A stretch of 64,000 bases of DNA from Bacteroidales bacterium (GCA_017535125.1 JAFXUS010000007.1:1-64000), one strand, 5' to 3'. Shown: positions 45,780 to 57,123, counted from the stretch's first letter. The notes: generated from the sequence alone by a model not told the origin. Program-made: numbers and translations.

Positions 45780-46790
45780 ATGAAAACAAGACACTTACTC
45801 CTCCTTCTCTGCACCGCAGCCCTTGCGTTGAGCGCCTGCAAGAACACCGGACCCCTGCTGCCGAGCGTCAGCGGCAAAGCCGGCGAAGTCATCGTCGTGA
45901 TGGAGAAGCACGACTGGGAAGACACGCTGGGAAGCGACGTACGCGAGCTGCTGGCCTGCGACTGCCCCTGGCTGGCACAGAAAGAGCCCCTCTACAGCCT
46001 CGTGAACGTGATTCCGTCCGCCTTCGCGGACCTGTTCAAGGTGCACCGCAACATCATCCTCTTCCAGGTCAATCCCCAGATCGACAGCGTCGGCATCATC
46101 TACAAGCATGACGTGTGGGCGGCCCCGCAGTGCGTGATCCAGCTCAGCGCGCCCACCGCGGCCCAGGCCTCCGAACTCCTCAAGGAGAAGGGCCCCATGA
46201 TCGTCAGCAGCATCGAGCAGGCAGAGCGCGACCGCGTGATCCGCAACACCCTGCGCTACGAGGAGCATGAGCTGTATCCGCAGGTCGCGGAGGTCTTCGG
46301 CGGTTCGCCGCACTTCCCCAGCGGCTACCAGCTCCGCAAGATCACGGATTCCTTCGCCTGGATCGCCTATGACAAACAGGCCTACCAGGACGTCTTCGTG
46401 TACCGTTATCCGGTCGAGGACGAGCCCTTCACGCTGGACAAGATCATCGCCCACCGCAACACCATGCTCCAGGAGAACGTCCCGGGCATGTTCGACGGCA
46501 CCTACATGACCACCAGCGAATACTTCGCCCCCACCCTCGAGTACCTCAAGTACCGCGGGCGCGACCTCGTGCAGGTGCGCGGCATGTGGGAGGTCCAGAA
46601 CGACTTCATGGGCGGTCCCTTCGTCTCCCACTCCTTCTACAGCAAGGACGGCTCCGAGATCATCGTGGCCGAAGCCTGGGTGTACGCCCCCCAGTTCGAC
46701 AAACGCCAGTACCTCCGCCAGGTCGAATCCGTCCTCTATTCCTGGGAATGGAAAGCGGCCGCTGACGCGGAAGAAAATCAGACAAATTAA
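45780..46790 (+). CDS. DUF4837 family lipoprotein
   Basis: Predicted periplasmic lipoprotein of 336 residues with lipobox ALALSAC (Cys20). The following sequence (VSGKAGEVIVVMEKHDWEDTLGSDVRELL) and the later GMWEVQNDFMGGPFVSHS match DUF4837, a Bacteroidetes family of unknown function. It starts 12 bases after rseP and is probably co-transcribed, suggesting an envelope role. Confidence 0.85.
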   Translation: MKTRHLLLLLCTAALALSACKNTGPLLPSVSGKAGEVIVVMEKHDWEDTLGSDVRELLACDCPWLAQKEPLYSLVNVIPSAFADLFKVHRNIILFQVNPQIDSVGIIYKHDVWAAPQCVIQLSAPTAAQASELLKEKGPMIVSSIEQAERDRVIRNTLRYEEHELYPQVAEVFGGSPHFPSGYQLRKITDSFAWIAYDKQAYQDVFVYRYPVEDEPFTLDKIIAHRNTMLQENVPGMFDGTYMTTSEYFAPTLEYLKYRGRDLVQVRGMWEVQNDFMGGPFVSHSFYSKDGSEIIVAEAWVYAPQFDKRQYLRQVESVLYSWEWKAAADAEENQTN

Positions 46791-46821
46791 TTTGTCAAGT
46801 CCAAAAAGTTTTCTATCTTTG
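46791..46821 (+). promoter_or_regulatory. Consensus promoter of tRNA-Glu and rpsT
   Basis: TTTG (46791-46794), 19 bases, TATCTTTG (46814-46821), immediately after the DUF4837 stop codon. Confidence 0.75.
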
Positions 46822-46859
46822 CAGTCCCAATTTGGCGGATAGCGCTTTGGGATGAGTTT

Positions 46860-46934
46860 GGTGGGTTCGTATAACGGCTAGTACTCAAGATTTTCATTCT
46901 TGCAATAGGAGTTCGATTCTCCTACCCACTACCA
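46860..46934 (+). tRNA. tRNA-Glu (anticodon TTC), CCA encoded
   Basis: Acceptor GGTGGGT/ACCCACT with a first G-T pair, anticodon stem CAAGA/TCTTG around TTTTCAT, T loop TTCGATT, discriminator A at 46931. CCA is encoded at 46932-46934, unlike the other three tRNAs here. rpsT starts 19 bases downstream, so the two are probably one transcript. Confidence 0.94.
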
Positions 46935-46953
46935 AATATTAAAAAATAAAACA

Positions 46954-47208
46954 ATGGCAAATACAGCATCCGCAAAGAAGGCCGATCGCCAGAGCGAAAG
47001 GCACAGAATGCATAATCGTTATTATGCAAAGACCACCCGCAACGCTATCCGCGACATCCGCAACACCACCGACAAGGCTCAGGCCCAGGCCAACGCCCCC
47101 AAGGTCTATGCGATGATCGACAAGCTCGCCAAGATTGGCCTGATCCACAAGAACAAGGCTTCCAACCTCAAGAGCGGCATCGCGGTTTACATCAACAAAC
47201 TTGCTTAA
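46954..47208 (+). CDS. rpsT: 30S ribosomal protein S20
   Basis: Small basic protein of 84 residues that binds 16S rRNA near helices 9 and 44. The pattern of Lys/Arg-rich helices ([31 protein letters not shown]) is diagnostic. It lies just behind tRNA-Glu with no promoter of its own between them. A promoter for the next tRNA begins within its last codons. Confidence 0.96.
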   Translation: MANTASAKKADRQSERHRMHNRYYAKTTRNAIRDIRNTTDKAQAQANAPKVYAMIDKLAKIGLIHKNKASNLKSGIAVYINKLA

Positions 47209-47231
47209 TCGCAGTTTTTGTTGTACTTTTG
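47201..47231 (+). promoter_or_regulatory. Promoter of tRNA-Pro, starting inside the rpsT 3' end
   Basis: TTG (47201-47203), 20 bases, TACTTTTG (47224-47231). About 125 bases of leader separate it from the tRNA; the leader (47237-47361) is purine-rich in its second half and holds no clear gene. Confidence 0.6.
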
Positions 47232-47361
47232 CAACCCGGTTTCGACCGGATTCTTGACAAGATTGATTTATTGAAATTTCGAAGTTGATTTGCGGAGGGC
47301 CTCAAGTGAAACGAGGAGTGAGGAAGTTGAGCGCCGCGGACGCCGCAAAGCAACGAGAAAT

Positions 47362-47435
47362 CGGGATGTAGCGCAGTTGGCTAGCGCACTACGTTCGGGA
47401 CGTAGGGGTCGTCTGTTCGAGTCAGATCATCCCGA
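47362..47435 (+). tRNA. tRNA-Pro (anticodon CGG)
   Basis: Seventy-four bases: acceptor CGGGATG/CATCCCG, D arm GCGCAGTTGGCTAGCGC, anticodon stem CTACG/CGTAG around TTCGGGA, T loop TTCGAGT, discriminator A; CCA not encoded. Confidence 0.96.
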
Positions 47436-47436
47436 C

Positions 47437-47466
47437 AAGGGGAAGCGGAAACGCTTCCCCTTTTTC
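47437..47466 (+). terminator. Intrinsic terminator after tRNA-Pro
   Basis: Nine-base stem GGGGAAGCG / CGCTTCCCC with a GAAA tetraloop followed by TTTTT. Confidence 0.9.
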
Positions 47467-47495
47467 GTTTATGTCGCCCAATAATCACCCACACT

Positions 47496-47582
47496 GCTCG
47501 TTGTGTCCCATTTCTGGGGACACAAGGCGCAAAAAAGGGGGTAAAACGCTCGTTGTGTCCCTATTATTGGGACACAACGAGC
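47496..47582. repeat. Pair of related palindromes with GTGTCCC/GGGACAC arms
   Basis: Copy 2 (47548-47582) is a perfect inverted repeat with 14-base arms GCTCGTTGTGTCCC and its complement around TATTATT. Copy 1 (47496-47530) shares the left arm exactly but has a decayed right arm. They lie just past the stop of the convergent GH3 gene, so copy 2 could terminate it; the duplication suggests a dispersed palindrome family. Confidence 0.65.
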
Positions 47583-47598
47583 AATTATAGCGGTGAAA

Positions 47599-49878
47599 CT
47601 ATTTTTTGAACTGCTGCACCCGCTGGTCGTCGATGACGCCGGACCAGTTGAGGCCGTAGGCGAAGTCGTAGGCGTGGCCTTCGGCATCGACGTAGGGCCG
47701 CATGTCATGCGGAACGTCCTCAGCCTGCTCTTCGACTGTACGCATGTCGGCGGGGAGCTGCATCGGCAGCAGACCTGACGGCTCCGCCTTCCCGGCAGCA
47801 AGGTCGAGCAATACCTGGTTCTGCACGCCGAAGTGCACGAAGAGCACGTCGGCGTAGGGCTCGATTTCAGCAGGCACGAAGGGTCGCGTCGCCGACACGA
47901 AGACCAACACGGGCCTGTCGCCCATCATTTTCTTCGTATCGATCACGAGGTCGAGGTCGGCCTCGTTGGGGGTCGTGACGCGCTTGCCTTTATAGGAACG
48001 GTTCGTGAAATTCTCCTTGGGATCGCCGCCCGCCACGGACACCGCGCGGGCGTGGTCGGCCTTGTAGGGCCGGTACTGCAGGGTGATGGGGACATAGCCG
48101 TTGCCGCCTTTCTTGCGGTCGTTCACGTCGTAGCCGCTGCCGCCGGAAGGCTCCTGGATCAGTACGAAGGCGAAATCCGCCTCGGTGGGATCGTCCGTCC
48201 ATTCGAAATAGCGCTCCACCAGCGCGCGGTCCACGGGGTAATCCCAATGGGCGGCGGGGCCGGCCGAGAGGCCGAACATGCCGAAGCTCTGCGGGTAGAA
48301 GCGTTTCGGAACATAGACCTTGGAGACCTTGACCTCCGTTTCGGGGAGCTGCTCATCATCAAGCAGACCTTCGGCTTTGGCGTGCAGCGCCTGCACGGCG
48401 CCGCCGCGGTTCTTCAGCATCACCACGGACTTGCGCTGGGCGTCGTAGCCCTGCTTCATGAACTCCGCGTTGCCCACGATGGCCGTGGCGGCCGCCGGGT
48501 CAGTGTAGGGGTTCTCGAAGAGGCCGGTGCGGAAGGAGTTCATCAGCAGGCGCACGGCCGAAGCCTCGAAGCGCTCGCGGGCGCTCTGCTCACCGAATTC
48601 CTCCACCCACATGGCGTATGCCTCGAGGACGGGTCCTTTGTCGTTGTTGCCGCCGAACTGGTCCACGCCGGCCTTGATGACCTCGTAGTGCCGCTGCGCG
48701 ACGGTCAGTTCCTCCATGCCCCAGCATTTACCGTCGAAAGACTCGATGGCGGCGTTGTCGCCGGTAATGCCCCAGTCAGTACAGACTACACCATCGAAAT
48801 CATATTCTCCGCGAAGCAAGTCGCTGATAATATATTTGTTATAACTGTTTCCGGCGTTCTTGCCGGAAGGGTCGATACCATAGGATATGGTATAATACGG
48901 CATGACCGCCGTGGCGCTCTTCGTGGCGCCGCCCAGGCGGAAGGCGCCCTCCGTGAAGGGGCGCATGTGCGTAGCGAAGTTGCCGCCGGGATAGACGGCG
49001 TATTTGCCGTAGTTGAAGTGCGCATCGCGGCCGCCTTCCTCCGGGCCGCCGGAGGGCCAGTGCTTGACCATGGCGTTGACGCTCTGCATGCCCCAGCCGT
49101 CCGTGGCGCCCTCCGTGGTCTGGAAGCCATCCACATAGGCGCGGGCCATGGCGATGTCCAGCTCGGGATCCTCGCCGAAGGTGCCGGTAAAGCGGCTCCA
49201 GCGCGGCTCCGTGGCCAGGTCGATCTGCGGGCTGAGGGCGGTGGCGATGCCGAGGGCACGGTATTCCGCCGAGGCGATGCGCCCGAACTCCTCCACGAGG
49301 GCCGGATCGAAGGTGGCGGCAAGGCCCAGCGGCGTGGGCCACTTGGAGATCTGCCCGCCGGAACCCTCGTTGTATTCCGCCGTGGCGCTTGTTTCGTTGC
49401 GCGGGTCGGAAGAATTGTTGGCCGGAATGCCGTGGCCCAGGGCTTCCACGAAGGCCTGGACGTTGTTGTTCCAACGGGCCGCGATTTCCGGACTGCCGAC
49501 CGTAGTCACAAGCACGGCGCGGAGATTGTCCTCCGACAGGAATTTCATCTGCCGTTCCGTGATGTCCGGTCCGGGGACCGCCTGATGCCCGCTGTAGAGC
49601 ATCAGGCCGGCGATTTCCTCGATGCTGAGCTGGGCGGCGAGGTCCTGCGCCCGCACCAGGGCGGGCCGGCGCCAGTCTTCATAAATGTCGAGCTGACCGT
49701 TGCGGTTCAGATCCTTGAAGGCGTAGCCGCCGTCTTGGAGAATGGGGGCGGTGCTGACGCCGAGCGTGGCGCCGCCTTTCTGGGTGATGAGCCGGTAACC
49801 GTCGGCCTCGGTCTCCTGCCATTTCGGGCCGCAGGCGGCCAGCAGGAGCAGCGGAATCAGGGGAAGGAGTCGTTTCAT
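47599..49878 (-). CDS. GH3 glycoside hydrolase lipoprotein with EF-hand-like loop
   Basis: Exo-acting beta-glycosidase of 759 residues with a lipobox at LLAAC (Cys16), so probably anchored in the outer membrane or periplasm. Residues 56-68 (DLNRNGQLDIYED) form an EF-hand-like calcium loop before the barrel, seen in related Bacteroidetes GH3 proteins. The barrel shows EPRWSRFTGTFGEDPEL (224-240), a KHW rather than KH(Y/F) segment (272-274), and the nucleophile Asp368 in GVVCTDWGI. The second alpha/beta domain follows, with no clear fibronectin-III tail. Substrate unknown. Single gene, divergent from mltG. Confidence 0.87.
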   Translation of the reverse strand: MKRLLPLIPLLLLAACGPKWQETEADGYRLITQKGGATLGVSTAPILQDGGYAFKDLNRNGQLDIYEDWRRPALVRAQDLAAQLSIEEIAGLMLYSGHQAVPGPDITERQMKFLSEDNLRAVLVTTVGSPEIAARWNNNVQAFVEALGHGIPANNSSDPRNETSATAEYNEGSGGQISKWPTPLGLAATFDPALVEEFGRIASAEYRALGIATALSPQIDLATEPRWSRFTGTFGEDPELDIAMARAYVDGFQTTEGATDGWGMQSVNAMVKHWPSGGPEEGGRDAHFNYGKYAVYPGGNFATHMRPFTEGAFRLGGATKSATAVMPYYTISYGIDPSGKNAGNSYNKYIISDLLRGEYDFDGVVCTDWGITGDNAAIESFDGKCWGMEELTVAQRHYEVIKAGVDQFGGNNDKGPVLEAYAMWVEEFGEQSARERFEASAVRLLMNSFRTGLFENPYTDPAAATAIVGNAEFMKQGYDAQRKSVVMLKNRGGAVQALHAKAEGLLDDEQLPETEVKVSKVYVPKRFYPQSFGMFGLSAGPAAHWDYPVDRALVERYFEWTDDPTEADFAFVLIQEPSGGSGYDVNDRKKGGNGYVPITLQYRPYKADHARAVSVAGGDPKENFTNRSYKGKRVTTPNEADLDLVIDTKKMMGDRPVLVFVSATRPFVPAEIEPYADVLFVHFGVQNQVLLDLAAGKAEPSGLLPMQLPADMRTVEEQAEDVPHDMRPYVDAEGHAYDFAYGLNWSGVIDDQRVQQFKK

Positions 49879-49937
49879 ATTCCAAATATCGGATTTTTCC
49901 GGCGATTATCTTTGCACCTGCGTTCAATTGTTTTTGT

Positions 49938-49945
49938 TATCTTTG
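49938..49945 (+). promoter_or_regulatory. -7 box of mltG, nine bases before the start
   Basis: TATCTTTG; a second TATCTTTG lies at 49907-49914, so two tandem -7 boxes are possible. The nearer one leaves almost no leader. Confidence 0.5.
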
Positions 49946-49954
49946 TCTTCCGGT

Positions 49955-50989
49955 ATGAAGAAAATCACGTACACCTTCCTGGTGCTCCTCGTGCTCGGCA
50001 TCGGAGCGGTCCTCGGCTGGAACTGGCTGCAGGACAACAAACTGCCCAATTTCCGCAAGCAGGCGGAGATCTATGTTTATCCGGGAAGCACCGCGGCGCA
50101 GGTGCTGGATGAGATCGCCTACAAGGCGCAGGCCGTCAGCCGCGCGAGCCTGGAGCGCTGCTTCAAGGCGAAGCAGGTGGAGGATTACCTCACGCCCGGG
50201 CACTATACCATTTCCACGCGCGACGCGAGCGTGTACGTGGCGCGCATGCTCAACAACGGCTGGCAGACGCCAGTCCGCCTCTCCCTGACAGGAAATCTTC
50301 GCGTCAAGAGCAACGTCGCCGCCAAGATCGCGAGCCAGCTGCTCATCGATTCCGCGACGGTATACAAGGCGCTCAACGACGACAAGTTGCTCGCGGAATA
50401 CGGCTTCACGCCGCGCAACGTCTTCTCCCTGCTGACCCCCGACACCTACGATATCTACTGGACGGCTTCGATGGCGGATTTCTTCGCCAAGCAGAAAGCC
50501 ACCTGGGATGCTTACTGGACGGAGGAACGCGACGCCAAGGCGAAGCACCTGCGGCTGAGCCGCCAGCAGGTGTCCGTGCTCGCCTCGATCGTGACGGCGG
50601 AGTCGAACAACGAGGGCGAGATGCCCAAGATCGCCGGGGTTTACCTGAACCGGCTCAAGATCGGCATGCCCCTGCAGGCCGACCCGACCATCGCCTTCTG
50701 CTATGATTATCAGCTCAACCGCATTCTCAAGAAGCACCTGGAGGTGGATTCCGCATACAACACCTACACCCACACGGGCCTGCCCCCGGGACCCATCTGC
50801 GTCCCCGTCCGCGCGGCGATGGAGGCGGTGCTGAATCCGGATTTCGGCGGCACCTGGGGCGCCGGCAACCTCTATTTCTGCGCCAACGCCGACTTCTCCG
50901 GTACCCACGTCTTCGCGAAGACGCTCGCGGAGCACAACCGCAACGCCCAGGCCTTCCAGGCCGAGCTCAACCGCCGCAGCCGGAAATAA
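49955..50989 (+). CDS. mltG: Endolytic murein transglycosylase MltG (YceG-like)
   Basis: Inner-membrane lytic transglycosylase of 344 residues that cleaves nascent glycan strands and sets chain length. One N-terminal helix (about 4-22) is followed by a LysM-like region and the YceG catalytic domain; the catalytic Glu lies in SIVTAESNN and is followed by the conserved GVYLNRLKIGMPLQADPT and the TGLPPGPI motif. The ATG at 49955 is favoured over an in-frame upstream start that overlaps the -7 box. Housekeeping gene embedded in the sugar-degradation cluster. Confidence 0.94.
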   Translation: MKKITYTFLVLLVLGIGAVLGWNWLQDNKLPNFRKQAEIYVYPGSTAAQVLDEIAYKAQAVSRASLERCFKAKQVEDYLTPGHYTISTRDASVYVARMLNNGWQTPVRLSLTGNLRVKSNVAAKIASQLLIDSATVYKALNDDKLLAEYGFTPRNVFSLLTPDTYDIYWTASMADFFAKQKATWDAYWTEERDAKAKHLRLSRQQVSVLASIVTAESNNEGEMPKIAGVYLNRLKIGMPLQADPTIAFCYDYQLNRILKKHLEVDSAYNTYTHTGLPPGPICVPVRAAMEAVLNPDFGGTWGAGNLYFCANADFSGTHVFAKTLAEHNRNAQAFQAELNRRSRK

Positions 50990-51035
50990 ATGCTTCCGGC
51001 GTCAAAACCGTCGGAGCGAGCTTGCTGACGCAGCG

Positions 51036-53657
<2,622 letters not shown>

Positions 53658-53664
53658 TACCGCT

Positions 53665-55860
53665 ATGCGTAGAACCATTCCCCTCCTGATCCTGGCCCTT
53701 TTGTGCGCCGCCCCGGCGCTCCGTGCCCAGGAATTCACCTATCCCTTCCAGAACCCCGCCCTCTCCGAGGACGAGCGGCTGGGCAATGCGGTCTCCCTGA
53801 TGACCGTCGATGAAAAGATCCTGACCGTCGTCGGCCAGGGTGTCCCGCGTCTGGGTATCGAGAATCCCGGCGCCACCGAAGCCATCCACGGCATCGTGCG
53901 CGGCGGCGACTCCGAGCTCCGCAATCTCGGCAACGCCGGCCAGTTCGGCAACTGGCCCGGCTGGACTCCTCCCAAGTACCGCAACAGTACCGCCTTCCCG
54001 CAGGCCTACGGCATCGGCGAGACCTGGGACCGCGAAATGGCCCACATCGTGGGCGACGTGATGTCCTACGAGGCCCGCTTCTACTCCAAGGACAATCCGC
54101 GCAAGGCCCTGATCCTCTGGGCGCCCAACGCCGATCTCGCCCGCGATCCCCGCTGGGGCCGCACCGAGGAGAGTTTCGGCGAGGACCCCTACCTCGTGGG
54201 TGAACTGGTGGCCGCCGAGGTGCGCGGCATCCAGGGAGACGATCCGACCTACTGGCGCGGCGCTTCCCTGATGAAACACTTTCTCGCGAACAGCAACGAA
54301 GACGGCCGCTACGGCACCGATTCCCGTTTCGACGAAGCGCTCTTCCGCGACTACTACGCCTACGGCTTCTGGAAAGGCGCCAAGGCAGGGGCCAAATCCC
54401 TGATGACGGCCTACAACGCCTACAACGGCGTCCCCTGCATCGCCAACGACTTCATCATCAACATCCTGCGCGATGAGTGGGGCATGGACGGCACCATCGT
54501 GGACGATGCCGGCGCCCTGCGCTTCATGGTGGATCCGCACCACTACGCACCCGACATCAACACCGCCGTCAAGATGGCCCTGGAGGCCGGTCTGACGCGC
54601 TTCATCGACTCCAACTTCCAGCAGGTCAAAGCGGCCTGGGACGCCGGCATGATCTCCGAAGAGGTGCTGGACGAGCGCACGAAGTGCAACCTCCGCACCA
54701 TGCTCAAACTCGGCCTGATGGACGCGGAATGCCCCTATGACAAGCAGGAATTCGGCTCCGACGAGGACATCCCCTGGGAGCGCCAGGAGTTCAAGGACAA
54801 GGCCCGCCTGGTCACGCAGAAGTCCATCGTCCTGCTCAAGAACGAAGGCAGCCTCCTGCCGCTCGACAAGGGCAAGGTCAAGAAGATCGCCGTGTTCGGC
54901 AACCGCGCCGAGGCTGTCCTGAAGGACTGGTACGGCGCACTCCCCACCTACCGCGTGAGCCCGCTCGACGGCATCAAGGCCAAGGTGGAAGGCACGGACG
55001 TGGAAGTGCGCTTCCAGCGCTGGGATTCCGACGGCACCGCCCAGGAGCTTGCCAAATGGGCTGACGTCTGCATCGTCTGCGTGGGCAACCATCCCGCCAC
55101 CAGCCCCGACTGGGATGCCCAGACCGTCCAGGCACCCTGGGCCTACGGCACCATCGCCGGCGACGGCCGCGAGTCGCTCGACCGCCGCTCCCTGCAGCTC
55201 GAGACCGAGGACCTGATCAAGGTCGTCTGGCAGGCCAACCACAACACCGTGGTCACGCTGATCAGCAGCTTCCCCTTCGCCATCAACTGGACGGCGCAGC
55301 ACGTGCCTGCCATCGTACACCTCACGCAGTGCAGCCAGGAGCTGGGCAACGCCCTCGCGGACGTGCTCTTCGGAGACTACAACCCCGCCGGCCGCACCAC
55401 CCAGACCTGGGTCTCCGACATCCTCGACCTGCCAAACATGCTGGACTACGACATCCGCCACGGCCGCACCTACATGTATTTCAAGGGCAAGCCCATCTTC
55501 CCCTTCGGCTTCGGCCTCAGCTACACCAGCTTCAAGTATTCCGGTCTCAAGGCGAGCCGGGACGGCGACGATTTCGTGTTCCGCTTCAAGCTGAAGAACA
55601 CCGGCAGCCGCGACGGCGAGGAAGTCGTGCAGCTCTACGCCACTTTCCAGGGTGACGACGCCGCCCGCCGCCTGCGCGGATTCGAGCGTATCGCGGTCGC
55701 CGCCGGCGAGACGAAGGACGTCGAAATCCGCGTCCCCGCCGACGATCTCAAGCTCTGGGACGTCGATGCCCACGCCTACGCCTTCAGGGGCCACCGTGCC
55801 AAAATCCAGATCGGCGCGTCTTCAGCCGACATCCGGCTGAAGAAGAACGTTCGGCTTTAA
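53665..55860 (+). CDS. GH3 glycoside hydrolase with variant nucleophile motif
   Basis: Secreted beta-glycosidase of 731 residues, signal peptide 1-22. The barrel shows DPRWGRTEESFGEDPY (161-176) and KHF (204-206). The usual SD nucleophile motif reads IVDDAGAL, so Asp281 aligns with the nucleophile and the preceding Ser is replaced by Asp280. A second alpha/beta domain and a C-terminal fibronectin-III-like domain (about 630-730) follow. Residues 66-100 contain an unusual segment, ENPGATEAIHGIVRGGDSELRN, before the common FPQ. It lies 7 bases after the serine hydrolase gene and is ended by the hairpin at 55916. Confidence 0.85.
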   Translation: MRRTIPLLILALLCAAPALRAQEFTYPFQNPALSEDERLGNAVSLMTVDEKILTVVGQGVPRLGIENPGATEAIHGIVRGGDSELRNLGNAGQFGNWPGWTPPKYRNSTAFPQAYGIGETWDREMAHIVGDVMSYEARFYSKDNPRKALILWAPNADLARDPRWGRTEESFGEDPYLVGELVAAEVRGIQGDDPTYWRGASLMKHFLANSNEDGRYGTDSRFDEALFRDYYAYGFWKGAKAGAKSLMTAYNAYNGVPCIANDFIINILRDEWGMDGTIVDDAGALRFMVDPHHYAPDINTAVKMALEAGLTRFIDSNFQQVKAAWDAGMISEEVLDERTKCNLRTMLKLGLMDAECPYDKQEFGSDEDIPWERQEFKDKARLVTQKSIVLLKNEGSLLPLDKGKVKKIAVFGNRAEAVLKDWYGALPTYRVSPLDGIKAKVEGTDVEVRFQRWDSDGTAQELAKWADVCIVCVGNHPATSPDWDAQTVQAPWAYGTIAGDGRESLDRRSLQLETEDLIKVVWQANHNTVVTLISSFPFAINWTAQHVPAIVHLTQCSQELGNALADVLFGDYNPAGRTTQTWVSDILDLPNMLDYDIRHGRTYMYFKGKPIFPFGFGLSYTSFKYSGLKASRDGDDFVFRFKLKNTGSRDGEEVVQLYATFQGDDAARRLRGFERIAVAAGETKDVEIRVPADDLKLWDVDAHAYAFRGHRAKIQIGASSADIRLKKNVRL

Positions 55861-55912
55861 TGACCGGGGGGCGTTCCCCCCGGAACCCCCCGCGTCGCTT
55901 CGCTCCGACGCC
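55861..55912. repeat. GC-rich palindromic element, copy A
   Basis: Contains GGGGGGCGTTCCCCCC and the hairpin CGTCG / CGACG. It is repeated in inverted orientation at 60435-60484 with only a few differences, and in both places sits next to the AATCCCCGG hairpin. Confidence 0.75.
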
Positions 55913-55915
55913 AAT

Positions 55916-55951
55916 AATAATCCCCGGTCCGATGGGCCGGGGATTATTTTT
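55916..55951. terminator. Bidirectional terminator, AATCCCCGG hairpin copy 1
   Basis: AATAATCCCCGG / CCGGGGATTATT arms around a TCCGATGGG loop, with T-runs both ways. It separates the convergent GH3 (55860) and esterase 2 (56020). Near-identical hairpins lie at 59569 and 60399. Confidence 0.8.
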
Positions 55952-55960
55952 CGTCATTCC

Positions 55961-56016
55961 GGGAGGAGATTCGCCGGTCAAGCCGGCGAATGACGGAATG
56001 CAAGCCGGCGAATGGC
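55961..56016. repeat. Intergenic REP-like palindrome
   Basis: Thirty-six bases (55961-55996) identical to the element inside the HU-like gene at 20418-20453, with the TTCGCCGG / CCGGCGAA core; a partial second arm AAGCCGGCGAATGGCGG follows. Confidence 0.85.
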
Positions 56017-56019
56017 GGC

Positions 56020-57102
56020 TTAGCGGAACAGCGTCGGGGCGAGGGTGGCGAGGTCGGCGCGCCAGGTGGTCCAGCTGTGACCGGCCTGGGCGTTCTCCAT
56101 GTAGTCGAACTTCAGGCCCAGGTCCTGCAGGAACTTGCGGGTGTTGATGCAGTTCTGGTAGGCGATATCGGTCGGGCCGCCCTGCGTGAAGACGAATGCC
56201 TTGTAGAGCTTGTTGATCTTGGCGACGCTGGCTGCGATGTTCAGACGCTGCGCCTCCTCCTTGAGGTCGGAGCCCGGCATGAGGCTGGACGAGAGCACCC
56301 ATGCGTAGCGGAACATGTCCGGATTGCGGAAGATGACCTCCATCGTCTCCATGCCGCCCATCGACAGACCGGCGACGGCGCGGGCCTCGGGCTTCGCGAT
56401 CACGCGGTAGTTGGCCTCGATCAGGGGGATGATGTCCGTGAACATGTCGTCCGCGAAGGGCGGAACCTCGTTGGGCACATTGTTGATGGTGCCGTTCGGC
56501 ATCACGACGATCATCGGGACGATCTTGCCCTCCGCAAGGAGGTTGTCGAGAATCCAGCCGGCAGCGCCCACGGTGGGCCAGGAGGCGTCGTTGTCTCCGC
56601 CGCCGTGGATGAGGTAGAGCACCGGAAGTTTGGCCTTGGAATTCTCATAGCCGGCCGGCGTCCAGACATGCATGCGGCGCATGCCGCCGAGCGTCTTGGA
56701 ATAGTACCAGCGCTGCGCCAGGGCGCCGTGCGGGACGTCCTTGACATAGCTTTCGCCCACGGTCACGAGGGCAGAAGAATCCTCCGCCTGCGGGCTCTTC
56801 GGATCCTGGACGGTAATGCCGTCCACGATGAAGCGGTAGCGGAATACGCCGTTGCCCAGGCCGTCGCAGACGCCTTTCCAGACGCCGTTCGGCATCTCTC
56901 GGAAGATGACGGGCTTGTCCCAGGGCAGATCGCCGGTCACGGCCACCGTACGCGCCTTGGGAGCGTAGATCTGGAAGATTACCTTGCCGTCCGGCAGGAC
57001 GACGGTGGAATGGAGGGTGTCGGCCGGGGTAATCTGGCGCATCCATTGCGCCGAGAGCGGGAGGGTGCAGCAGAGCGCTGCGAGCAGGAGGAGTTTTTTC
57101 AT
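56020..57102 (-). CDS. CE1-like esterase with N-terminal beta-sandwich domain (esterase 2)
   Basis: Secreted esterase of 360 residues. Signal peptide about 1-19. A CBM48-like domain (about 32-115, VIFQIYAPKARTVAVTGDLPW) precedes the alpha/beta hydrolase with YLIHGGGDNDASW, nucleophile Ser247 in GLSMGG and His342 in AGHSWTTW. It is a paralogue of the esterases at 51036 and 60485. An upstream ATG six bases earlier is also possible. Divergent from the GH3 at 57263 through a promoter region built like that of esterase 1. Confidence 0.86.
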   Translation of the reverse strand: MKKLLLLAALCCTLPLSAQWMRQITPADTLHSTVVLPDGKVIFQIYAPKARTVAVTGDLPWDKPVIFREMPNGVWKGVCDGLGNGVFRYRFIVDGITVQDPKSPQAEDSSALVTVGESYVKDVPHGALAQRWYYSKTLGGMRRMHVWTPAGYENSKAKLPVLYLIHGGGDNDASWPTVGAAGWILDNLLAEGKIVPMIVVMPNGTINNVPNEVPPFADDMFTDIIPLIEANYRVIAKPEARAVAGLSMGGMETMEVIFRNPDMFRYAWVLSSSLMPGSDLKEEAQRLNIAASVAKINKLYKAFVFTQGGPTDIAYQNCINTRKFLQDLGLKFDYMENAQAGHSWTTWRADLATLAPTLFR

Positions 57103-57123
57103 GATCATGATCTTTATGTATGG

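Noticed and set aside
47237..47361. Riboswitch or extra RNA gene in the tRNA-Pro leader
   Set aside because: No convincing conserved fold or terminator was seen; it is more simply a processed leader.
49922..49936. CAATTGTTT near the GH3/mltG divergent region as a third copy of the esterase operator
   Set aside because: Only nine bases match, the CGGTA part and the spaced TTGTTCA are missing, and mltG is a housekeeping gene.
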